From positions 1 to 6,210 of the forward strand of contig JALOLW010000255.1 of NCBI GenBank assembly GCA_025455795.1: 6,210 nt of DNA, in the 5' to 3' direction. The notes below the pieces were generated by a model. The model worked only from the letters and a program-made list of their open reading frames with translations. It did no database searches and was not told the DNA's origin. The stretch comes from Spirosomataceae bacterium. Its GTDB lineage: Bacteria > Bacteroidota > Bacteroidia > Cytophagales > Spirosomataceae. A program made the position numbers and the translations under genes. Shown one piece after another: positions 1 to 5,455 of this stretch. The first letter of the stretch is position 1. The number at the start of each line of letters is the position of its first letter.

Positions 1-1070
1 CCGCACTCAATCCCAATCCCCAACAGCGACAAATGCTTGGCGGCGGGGTCTTTGAGCATCCGTTTGACTTCTTCTACGCGGTACTCATTCACAAAATCGT
101 TGAAGTTTTTGTTGAAAGCCCCATTGATGACCGCCGACAACACCGATACGTTGGTTTTGAGGCGTTGGGCCAAGTCGGTCAGGGTGAGTTCGGATTCCAA
201 ATAAAGTTTTTCTTCGGTCATCAGTTTTTCAATGCGCTTTTTCCATTGTTCCAATTCAACCGTGGGCATTTTTTCGGTTTTAGGGTCGGCGACTTCTTCG
301 GTGGGGACTGCTTCTGCCGTGGTTGTGACGGGCGTAAAGAGCAGTTTACGTGGTTGTGTTTGGCCGTAGCCCGTGATAGCCACGTAGTAAATCAGCCCGA
401 CAAAAAACAGCTCGTCCCACCAGTCATGCCAAAAATCGAGTTTGAAAATCCATCCGAGCAGCGTCATCACCAGCCCGACGAGGTAGGCAACCGCAAAAGC
501 CAAGAGGAAATTGCGAAACCAACCAAAACTCACCGCGTCGGGGTCCGAAAACTGAGAGTAGGTCCAAGTACGGTATTCTTGATAGAGTTGGAAAGCCCAA
601 TAAAAATACAAAACACGCTGCAATACCAACAAAGCCCACTCGACGGTTTCGAGGTGATAAGCGTAATGAACGTGATTGAGCCAATGTTGTACGAAAGTTT
701 TGCCCTGCACAAAAACCACCAAATGGTACGTGGCATACACCACAAACGGAAGCGCGTGTTTGGCGTCAGCCCAACGCAGCCTGAACGCTGCGTTGAACTG
801 ACTTTTGAGGTAAAAATACGCCAGTGGCATCACCAAAAACCCGAAAGTGCGCGGAAAAAACTCTAACTCATTCCACAAAATCTCTACCCCCGCAAAACCG
901 AGCATGTATTCCCAAATTTCAAAAGTCATGGCTGCCAATAATGCCCCGAAGAGCCAATCAGAAAGGCGGTTTTGACGTGTACCACGCACCCAAAAGAGCA
1001 GGGCGTAAACCCACCCCTGCACAAAACCAAACAGCAGGGGCGTAGAGTAGAGATTGAGGTTGAAAGTCAT
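1..1070 (-). CDS. AraC-family regulator with seven-helix membrane sensor domain (C-terminus cut by window edge)
   Basis: Read on the minus strand, an uninterrupted frame runs from ATG at 1070-1068 off the left edge, giving 356 complete codons. The first ~235 residues are a membrane domain: hydrophobic segments near 12-30, 38-57, 76-88, 105-122, 141-162, 184-209 and 218-234, so about seven helices. A charged linker follows (about 238-275, rich in E, K, T and P). Then comes an AraC-type DNA-binding domain: the first helix-turn-helix is in 295-316 (LTLTDLAQRLKTNVSVLSAV), followed by NFNDFVNEYRVEEVKRML and the start of the second HTH, LLGIGIECG. About 40 residues should be missing. This architecture is known from Bacteroidota membrane-anchored AraC regulators, thought to sense an envelope or small-molecule signal and bind DNA at the membrane; the ligand is unknown. 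The start lies 12 bp after the upstream DoxX-GIN stop codon, so the two are probably cotranscribed. No Shine-Dalgarno is visible. The family call is firm; the target genes are unknown. Confidence 0.9.
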   Translation of the reverse strand, partial: MTFNLNLYSTPLLFGFVQGWVYALLFWVRGTRQNRLSDWLFGALLAAMTFEIWEYMLGFAGVEILWNELEFFPRTFGFLVMPLAYFYLKSQFNAAFRLRWADAKHALPFVVYATYHLVVFVQGKTFVQHWLNHVHYAYHLETVEWALLVLQRVLYFYWAFQLYQEYRTWTYSQFSDPDAVSFGWFRNFLLAFAVAYLVGLVMTLLGWIFKLDFWHDWWDELFFVGLIYYVAITGYGQTQPRKLLFTPVTTTAEAVPTEEVADPKTEKMPTVELEQWKKRIEKLMTEEKLYLESELTLTDLAQRLKTNVSVLSAVINGAFNKNFNDFVNEYRVEEVKRMLKDPAAKHLSLLGIGIEC

Positions 1071-1082
1071 GATTACGATAGA

Positions 1083-2276
1083 TTATTGAATCCTTCCGTT
1101 GCCCATCGTGCGTGATTCGATGGCTTTTGTGCCTTTGCCACGGTTGAAAATAGAACTATTGCCGAGAGCTGTTCCTACAAACGACTCACTGACATTGATG
1201 ACAGCGTTGCCGTTGCCCATAGATTTCACAAAGGCGGTTTTGGCTACCAACTCCTCTGCATATACGTGAGCGTTGCTACTGCGTACCATGTCTAGTTCGT
1301 CTATGCTGCCTTTGAGTCTTACCACACCGTTGCCGCCCGCTTTCACTTTGAGGTAGCGACCCACGATACCCGTTACGCTGAGGGCGTCGTTGCCGCTGTG
1401 TTCCACGCCCGTCAAATCGGGTAGCGTGATACGTACCTTGATTTTGGTGTCTTCGATGTACAGCTTGTTGTCACGATTGCCCGCCAAATATACGCGCAGT
1501 TTGCCTGTATTGGTGCTTTTTTCTTCATCGGTGAGTTCTACGCGGAGCAGCGACGCCAAGTTGTCGTCTATCATTACGTTGATACTGAAAGGTTTGCCCA
1601 CTTCGATTTTTACCTCACCGTCGAGGTCTTGCAAGTCTATTTTGTCGAAATTTTGGAAAGCAAACGTCTTTTCGACGACTTTTCCAGAACCTTTCAGGGG
1701 GCCTTTCTGGGCAAAAGTAGTGTCAGACAAACCAACGAAAACAGTCAACAACAAGGCTGCTTTGAAACCGACAGCAATAGTCGCAGTGCGGCGACGCGCC
1801 CACCACTGCCCGAGCGAATAATAGCCATCGCCTTTGGCGGCAATCATCACAAACGACCAGAAGATAAGTTGTTGGTAGTACATCGCAAAAGGCACGGGGG
1901 CGTCGTACCACAAAAACGAGACTACGAAAAACTGAAAGGCCATTTGGATAGCCGACAAGCGCGTGAGAACGCCCAACGCAATGAGCAACCCACCGATAAA
2001 CTCGCCGTAGATAGCCACGTAAGCCCAAAACGAAGGAGAGATAAACGTAAAGCCAATGTCGGCTACTTGCTTGACAAACCACTCGGGTGCGCCAGGGGTG
2101 ATGTTGTCGAAGCTGATAGGGCCGTTTTCGTCAATTTTGTGGAACAACTTAGAAAGCCCCGCCCCGTAAGCAATACTCCAGCCGCAGTAAATACGGAAAA
2201 GAGTATAGACAATTTCGTAGGCGCGATTGGCCGAAAGGACTGTGCCGAAGCAGATGGAATGGATGATGGTTTTCAT
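1083..2276 (-). CDS. DoxX-family membrane protein fused to GIN/DUF2807 beta-helix domain
   Basis: This frame encodes 397 residues from ATG at 2276. An in-frame ATG at 2345 would add 23 non-conserved residues and lies inside an inverted repeat, so 2276 is preferred. Residues ~18-160 resemble DoxX/DoxD-type four-helix membrane proteins: LFRIYCGWSIAYGAGLSKLF at 26-45, YGEFIGGLLIALGVLTRLSA at 90-109, then FQFFVVSFLW and QQLIFWSFVMIAAKGDG. After WWARRR (158-163), residues 167-190 form a hydrophobic stretch ending in TTFAQ, which looks like a retained Sec signal peptide with a possible cleavage site after Ala189. From ~195 comes a GIN domain (DUF2807, 'putative auto-transporter adhesin' head). It opens with GSGKVVEKTF and continues to a C-terminal series of ~19-20-residue rungs with GN turns at 295, 315, 354, 372 and 392. 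The GIN part should be periplasmic. The gene precedes the membrane AraC regulator by 12 bp. Enzymatic activity of the DoxX part is unproven. The domain calls come from sequence pattern only. Confidence 0.85.
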   Translation of the reverse strand: MKTIIHSICFGTVLSANRAYEIVYTLFRIYCGWSIAYGAGLSKLFHKIDENGPISFDNITPGAPEWFVKQVADIGFTFISPSFWAYVAIYGEFIGGLLIALGVLTRLSAIQMAFQFFVVSFLWYDAPVPFAMYYQQLIFWSFVMIAAKGDGYYSLGQWWARRRTATIAVGFKAALLLTVFVGLSDTTFAQKGPLKGSGKVVEKTFAFQNFDKIDLQDLDGEVKIEVGKPFSINVMIDDNLASLLRVELTDEEKSTNTGKLRVYLAGNRDNKLYIEDTKIKVRITLPDLTGVEHSGNDALSVTGIVGRYLKVKAGGNGVVRLKGSIDELDMVRSSNAHVYAEELVAKTAFVKSMGNGNAVINVSESFVGTALGNSSIFNRGKGTKAIESRTMGNGRIQ

Positions 2277-2341
2277 TGTGATAAAAAAGTTTGAGGTGAA
2301 ACAATGGCACAAAATTGGCGTGCTGCCAAGCCTCCAATGCT

Positions 2342-2357
2342 TCAAATTACGATTTGA
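2342..2357. promoter_or_regulatory. Inverted repeat, TCAAAT-N4-ATTTGA (candidate operator half)
   Basis: There are two perfect 6-bp arms around a 4-bp spacer, in the divergent region between the DoxX-GIN gene and pgi. The site is 66 bp upstream of the DoxX-GIN ATG. Its centre is 22 bp, about two helical turns, from the centre of the next inverted repeat, which shares the TCAAA/TTTGA core. This is consistent with a dimeric regulator binding one face of the DNA. The binding protein is not known; the cotranscribed AraC regulator is one guess. Confidence 0.4.
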
Positions 2358-2360
2358 GAC

Positions 2361-2382
2361 GGGTCAAATCATATTTTGACCC
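2361..2382. promoter_or_regulatory. Inverted repeat, GGGTCAAA-N6-TTTGACCC (candidate operator)
   Basis: There are perfect 8-bp arms around a 6-bp spacer (tcatat), 22 bp in total, between two divergently transcribed genes. It lacks a T-tract and lies upstream of both genes, so a terminator is unlikely and a regulatory site more likely. The minus strand across the repeat reads TATGATTTG, one base longer than the Bacteroidota -7 consensus TAnnTTTG, so it may overlap the DoxX-GIN promoter. The next 17 bp (2382-2398) hold a direct repeat of CTTAAAC at 10-bp spacing. Confidence 0.45.
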
Positions 2383-2398
2383 TTAAACAGGCTTAAAC
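2382..2398. repeat. Direct repeat CTTAAAC x2 at 10-bp spacing
   Basis: CTTAAAC occurs at 2382-2388 and again at 2392-2398, one helical turn apart, directly next to the GGGTCAAA inverted repeat. AraC-family proteins often bind direct repeats, so this could be an activator site, but the element is short and could be chance. Confidence 0.25.
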
Positions 2399-2464
2399 TA
2401 CCTGTAATTTGCCCAAGTGGTCAGATTTGCTTTTTTTTGCAACTTCAACCAATTCTCCGACACA

Positions 2465-4108
2465 ATGCTCCCTTCCACCACATTTGACCAAACGGCTGCG
2501 TACCGTAAACTCAAAACCCATCACAAAAGCCTTAGCAAAAAGCACTTGAAAGAATTTTTTGCCGAAGACCCCAACCGCTTCAAGAAATTTTCGATTCGCT
2601 TGGGCGATATAGTGGTGGATTATTCCAAAAACCGCATCAACGGTCGTACAATGGCCTATTTGTGCGAGTTAGCGCGTGAGTGTCGGTTGGACGAGGCGAT
2701 TGAGCGAATGTTTACGGGCGACAAAATCAATGCCACCGAAAACCGCGCCGTGCTGCACGTAGCCCTCCGCAACCGCGCCAATGCGCCTATCGTGGTGGAT
2801 GGTCAAGATGTGATGCCCGACGTAAACGCCGTTCTCGAAAAAATGAAAGGCTTTTCCGAAAAAATCCGTTCGGGTGAGTGGAAAGGCTACACGGGCAAAA
2901 AAATCACCGATTTGGTCAATATTGGCATCGGAGGCTCTGACCTCGGCCCCGTCATGGTGACCGAAGCCCTCAAATCTTACGGCAAAAAAGGACTGAATGT
3001 GCATTTTGTGTCAAACGTGGACGGTACGCACATCGCCGAAACCGTGGCAAATCTCAACCCCGAAACGACGCTCTTTATGATTGCGTCGAAGACTTTTACC
3101 ACCCAAGAAACCATGGCCAACGCTCATTCGGCGCGTCGGTGGTTTTTGGAGACAGCCAAAGACAACACCCAAGTAGCCAAGCATTTTGTGGCGATTTCGA
3201 CCAACCGCGTCGAAGTAGAAAAATTTGGAATTGACCCCCAGAATATGTTTGGTTTTTGGGATTGGGTTGGTGGTCGCTACTCGCTGTGGTCGGCCATCGG
3301 GCTTTCGATTGCGTGTTACATCGGTTTTCAAAATTTTGAACAACTCCTCGCGGGCGCACACGACATAGACAACCACTTCCGTACCACTAAGTTTGAGCGC
3401 AATGTCCCCGTTGTATTGGCTTTGTTGGGGATTTGGTACAACAATTTCTTCGGGGCCGAAACCCACGCTATCCTACCGTATGACCAGTATTTGCACCGTT
3501 TTGCGGCTTATTTTCAGCAAGGCGACATGGAATCCAACGGCAAGTACGTAGGCCGCGACGGGCAGAAAGTAAACTATCAGACAGGGCCTATCATCTGGGG
3601 TGAACCAGGGACCAATGGCCAACACGCTTTTTATCAATTGATTCACCAAGGAACCAAACTCATTCCTGCCGATTTTATCGCGCCAGCTCTAAGTCACAAT
3701 CCCCTCGGTGAGCATCATAAGTTGTTGTTGTCCAACTTCTTTGCCCAAACCGAAGCCTTAATGAACGGCAAAACACTCGAAGAAGTTACGGCAGAACTCA
3801 GCGGAAAAAGTTCGGAAGAAATCGCCAAAATCGCGCCCTTTAAGGTGTTTGAGGGCAATCGCCCCACCAATTCTATCTTGGTGAAGAAAATTACGCCGCG
3901 CGTGTTGGGGAGTTTGATTGCCATGTACGAACACAAAATCTTCGTGCAGGGCGTGATTTGGAATGTATTCAGTTTTGACCAGTGGGGCGTAGAACTTGGC
4001 AAGCAGCTTGCCAACAAGATTTATCCCGAACTCCAAAACGATTGGCCCATAGATGCCCACGACAGCAGTACCAACGGGCTTATCAATCAGTACAAAAGGT
4101 GGAGATAA
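2465..4108 (+). CDS. pgi: Glucose-6-phosphate isomerase
   Basis: This cytoplasmic enzyme interconverts glucose 6-phosphate and fructose 6-phosphate in glycolysis and gluconeogenesis. The protein is 547 residues from ATG at 2465, matching the ~549 residues of E. coli Pgi. An upstream GTG at 2417 would add 16 residues (MVRFAFFCNF...) with no counterpart in the family, so it is rejected; FDQTAAYRKL near the N-terminus aligns with E. coli PTQTAAWQAL. Family motifs are intact: ENRAVLHVALRNR, the sugar-phosphate loop NIGIGGSDLGP (152-162), SKTFTTQET, and DWVGGRYSLWSAIG. Catalytic residues are Glu356 (in GDMESNGK), His387 (in TNGQHAF) and Lys513 (in VELGKQLA), matching E. coli Glu355, His386 and Lys514. 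The C-terminus, SSTNGLINQYKRW, is standard. This is the long type, not the ~445-residue type of Bacillus and Bacteroides. Its stop lies 3 bp from the stop of the convergent exbD. Confidence 0.98.
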   Translation: MLPSTTFDQTAAYRKLKTHHKSLSKKHLKEFFAEDPNRFKKFSIRLGDIVVDYSKNRINGRTMAYLCELARECRLDEAIERMFTGDKINATENRAVLHVALRNRANAPIVVDGQDVMPDVNAVLEKMKGFSEKIRSGEWKGYTGKKITDLVNIGIGGSDLGPVMVTEALKSYGKKGLNVHFVSNVDGTHIAETVANLNPETTLFMIASKTFTTQETMANAHSARRWFLETAKDNTQVAKHFVAISTNRVEVEKFGIDPQNMFGFWDWVGGRYSLWSAIGLSIACYIGFQNFEQLLAGAHDIDNHFRTTKFERNVPVVLALLGIWYNNFFGAETHAILPYDQYLHRFAAYFQQGDMESNGKYVGRDGQKVNYQTGPIIWGEPGTNGQHAFYQLIHQGTKLIPADFIAPALSHNPLGEHHKLLLSNFFAQTEALMNGKTLEEVTAELSGKSSEEIAKIAPFKVFEGNRPTNSILVKKITPRVLGSLIAMYEHKIFVQGVIWNVFSFDQWGVELGKQLANKIYPELQNDWPIDAHDSSTNGLINQYKRWR

Positions 4109-4111
4109 CCC

Positions 4112-4504
4112 CTACTTCTTGACCGCCATGACCATCTTGATGTCGAGCTTGGCCCCGATGGCGAGTACGTCCACCAAGTCTTGCACCGAGATGGTCTGGT
4201 CCACCTGTAAAATCACCGTTTTTTCTTCGACATTGGCAAACACCGCTGCCAATGCACTTTCGAGCTGCTCTTTGGATACGGGTTCACGGTCGAGGAAGTA
4301 GTTTTTCTCAGCATCTACGGCGAGCGTCGTCTGTTTTTTCTGCATTTGCTGCGAAGCAGACGCTTTGGGCAACATCAACTTGATAACGTTGGGATTGACC
4401 ATGGTGGAGATAATGAGGAAAAACAGCATCAAGAAAAACATGATGTCGTTGAGCGACTGCGTAAATACCTCTGGCGCAAATCTATTTTTACGGCGAATCT
4501 TCAT
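4112..4504 (-). CDS. exbD: Biopolymer transport protein ExbD/TolR family
   Basis: This small inner-membrane protein pairs with ExbB in a proton channel that energises TonB- or Tol-type envelope machines. It is 130 residues, near the usual ~130-140. A basic cytoplasmic N-terminus (MKIRRKNRF) leads into a single transmembrane helix, about 21-36 (IMFFLMLFFLIISTMV). Asp20, in SLNDIMFF, corresponds to the conserved proton-path aspartate (Asp25 in E. coli ExbD). The periplasmic part ends with the family's ILQVDQTISVQDLVDVLAIG and KMVMAVKK. It follows exbB by 95 bp on the same strand, so they are probably cotranscribed. Its ATG (4504) overlaps a TGA in the exbB reading frame as ATGA, although exbB itself stops earlier. 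TolR and ExbD cannot be separated without wider context; no tonB, tolA or second exbD follows, because pgi comes next in the opposite direction. Confidence 0.93.
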   Translation of the reverse strand: MKIRRKNRFAPEVFTQSLNDIMFFLMLFFLIISTMVNPNVIKLMLPKASASQQMQKKQTTLAVDAEKNYFLDREPVSKEQLESALAAVFANVEEKTVILQVDQTISVQDLVDVLAIGAKLDIKMVMAVKK

Positions 4505-4520
4505 TTTCTGATTGTTTGGT

Positions 4521-4550
4521 TATCCGTTATTGGTGTATCTGTTATTTGTT
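4521..4550. repeat. Two imperfect 15-bp tandem units in the exbB-exbD gap
   Basis: TATCCGTTATTGGTG (4521-4535) is followed by TATCTGTTATTTGTT (4536-4550), an imperfect 15-bp tandem duplication with about 11 of 15 positions matching. The period equals that of the separate TCAACG repeat just to its right, so both may come from the same slippage process. Confidence 0.5.
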
Positions 4551-4562
4551 TGAGTATGTCAG

Positions 4563-4613
4563 TCAACGAATAACTATTCAACGGGTAACAGTTCAACGAT
4601 TAACGATTCAACG
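4563..4613. repeat. 15-bp tandem repeat (consensus TCAACGnnTAACnnT) overlapping the exbB stop
   Basis: TCAACG recurs at 4563, 4578, 4593 and 4608, exactly 15 bp apart. The three complete units are TCAACGAATAACTAT, TCAACGGGTAACAGT and TCAACGATTAACGAT, and a fourth begins with TCAACGG. On the minus strand the first-read unit lies within the last codons of exbB (PLNR-stop); later units would read SLNCY, PLNSY and SLT if the stop were absent. The period is five codons, so it looks like duplication of the exbB 3' end. No protein-coding role is claimed. Confidence 0.75.
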
Positions 4614-5283
4614 GCTTCTGAAGAACATCTAAAAAGTCAAACGCGCCCGCTTGGAGTTTGAGCGCGATACGGTCTATCTTCATATTGAGCAGGTGATAGC
4701 CCATGTAAGCCACCAAACCCACAATCAACCCCGCACCCGACGTAATCATTTTTTCGTACATACCGCTCGCTATGGTGCTGATATTGAAGTCGTTGGATTG
4801 TGAAATGCTGTAAAAAATATTGATAATCCCTGAAATCGTCCCTACAAAACCGAGCATGGGTGCGATACCCGCAATCACCCCCAAATACGAAAGGTTACTT
4901 TCCATGCGGGCTATTTCGATTTGGCTGGCGTTTTCGATGGTACTTTCGATGTCTTTGATGGAGTAGCCAATGCGCCCGATGGCTTTTTCAAACACCCTCC
5001 CCGCTGCCGAGCGTTGGTTGCGGCACAGCGATTCGGCAGATTTGACGTTGCCTTGTTGGATAAAATCCTTGATGTTGTCTATGAGGTTGTTTTCGAGTTT
5101 GCTGTTGGCATTGATGGCAAGCCAACGCTCAAAAATTATAAACAGCGTGGCGACGAACATCAGCAGGAGGGGAATCATCACCCATCCTCCTTTCATCAAT
5201 AAATCAAACAGTGAGATTCCTTCGGCGGCGGCCGCAGCGGTGGCGGCAGAGTCAATGGCAGTTTGTGCTTGCAGTAAAATCAT
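4600..5283 (-). CDS. exbB: MotA/TolQ/ExbB proton-channel family protein
   Basis: This is the pentameric inner-membrane channel subunit that works with ExbD to convert proton-motive force into work at the outer membrane. It is 227 residues from ATG at 5283. An alanine-rich N-terminus (12-20) precedes three transmembrane segments: ~33-53 (WVMIPLLLMFVATLFIIF), ~132-159 and ~182-200. The family signature is clear: GIAPMLGFVGTISGIINIF (139-157) and MITSGAGLIVGLVAYMGYH (179-197). Thr149 and Thr181 fall where E. coli ExbB has its pore threonines Thr148 and Thr181. Between helices 1 and 2 is the usual cytoplasmic helical domain, charged and rich in E, K and N. An exact TAnnTTTG -7 element lies 63 bp upstream. 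The exbB and exbD starts are preceded by similar AATCAGAA/ATCAGAAA sequences and no Shine-Dalgarno. ExbB is favoured over TolQ by the phylum's usual annotation, but this is not certain. Confidence 0.93.
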   Translation of the reverse strand: MILLQAQTAIDSAATAAAAAEGISLFDLLMKGGWVMIPLLLMFVATLFIIFERWLAINANSKLENNLIDNIKDFIQQGNVKSAESLCRNQRSAAGRVFEKAIGRIGYSIKDIESTIENASQIEIARMESNLSYLGVIAGIAPMLGFVGTISGIINIFYSISQSNDFNISTIASGMYEKMITSGAGLIVGLVAYMGYHLLNMKIDRIALKLQAGAFDFLDVLQKPLNR

Positions 5284-5320
5284 TCTGATTAGGTTTATGC
5301 TCTGTCAAAAACGGATTGAT

Positions 5321-5341
5321 TTTGGCGAATATTGTTTCAAA
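5321..5341. promoter_or_regulatory. Degenerate copy of the AATATT palindrome near the exbB promoter
   Basis: The sequence TTTGG-cg-AATATTG-tttc-AAA resembles the palindrome upstream of the Nudix regulator (TTTGG-t-AATATTG-cc-AAA), with longer spacers. It begins 5 bp downstream, on the exbB transcript side, of the exbB -7 element, where a bound repressor would block transcription. The similarity is by eye and the symmetry is weak. Confidence 0.3.
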
Positions 5342-5345
5342 GCCC

Positions 5346-5353
5346 CAAATATA
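5346..5353 (-). promoter_or_regulatory. Candidate -7 element TATATTTG for exbB-exbD
   Basis: On the minus strand this is an exact match to the Bacteroidota -7 consensus TAnnTTTG, about 63 bp upstream of the exbB ATG, giving a leader of roughly 55-60 nt. No TTTG -33 box is seen 19-21 bp further upstream, so the promoter may need an activator or may be weak. Confidence 0.45.
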
Positions 5354-5424
5354 GACAATTTCTTGGGAAGACGACCTGTCAGGGCTACTTACGGTAGCGG
5401 TAGTTTTAAAACCAAACCTGCTTT

Positions 5425-5442
5425 TTTGGTAATATTGCCAAA
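5425..5442. promoter_or_regulatory. 18-bp near-perfect palindrome upstream of the Nudix regulator (candidate autoregulatory operator)
   Basis: TTTGGTAATATTGCCAAA is a palindrome with eight of nine base pairs matched (only T5430/G5437 fails). It ends 13 bp before the regulator's ATG and contains TAATATTG, one base off the -7 consensus TAnnTTTG, so it probably overlaps that promoter. A third half-site, CCAAA at 5412-5416, lies exactly 13 bp left of the TTTGG at 5425, which lies 13 bp left of the CCAAA at 5438. A perfect 10-bp palindrome GTTTTAAAAC also sits at 5403-5412. Regulators of the NrtR/AraR type commonly bind palindromes at their own promoters; binding here is inferred. Confidence 0.5.
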
Positions 5443-5455
5443 TTTTACTGCCTGC

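Noticed and set aside
33..866. 277-codon open frame on the plus strand
   Set aside because: It is antisense to the membrane AraC gene, whose frame gives clear transmembrane and HTH motifs; this translation has no recognisable domain.
1629..2294. 221-codon open frame on the plus strand
   Set aside because: It is antisense to the DoxX-GIN gene, with a low-complexity charged translation and no family resemblance.
2277..2345. ATG at 2345 as the start of the DoxX-GIN protein
   Set aside because: It would add 23 unconserved residues and sits inside an inverted repeat in the promoter region; the ATG at 2276 directly precedes the DoxX domain.
2405..2429. pgi promoter candidates TAATTTG (2405-2411) and CAGATTTG (2422-2429)
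   Set aside because: The first is one base short of TAnnTTTG and the second has one mismatch; neither has a TTTG box at 19-21 bp upstream, so no pgi promoter is called.
2417..2464. GTG start for pgi adding 16 residues
   Set aside because: The added residues do not match Pgi N-termini, whereas the ATG at 2465 gives a length and alignment matching E. coli Pgi.
4346..4573. 75-codon plus-strand frame crossing the exbB-exbD gap
   Set aside because: It is mostly antisense to exbD; its C-terminal VIGVSVIC-like repeat reflects the 15-bp DNA repeats and not a real protein.
4521..4613. CRISPR-like array
   Set aside because: The repeats are 15-bp tandem units without spacers, and no cas genes are present.
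4970..5455. Leftward extension of the Nudix regulator frame
   Set aside because: The frame is open but runs antisense through exbB, and its translation shows no family sequence. ATG at 5456 gives a normal NrtR-type N-terminus.
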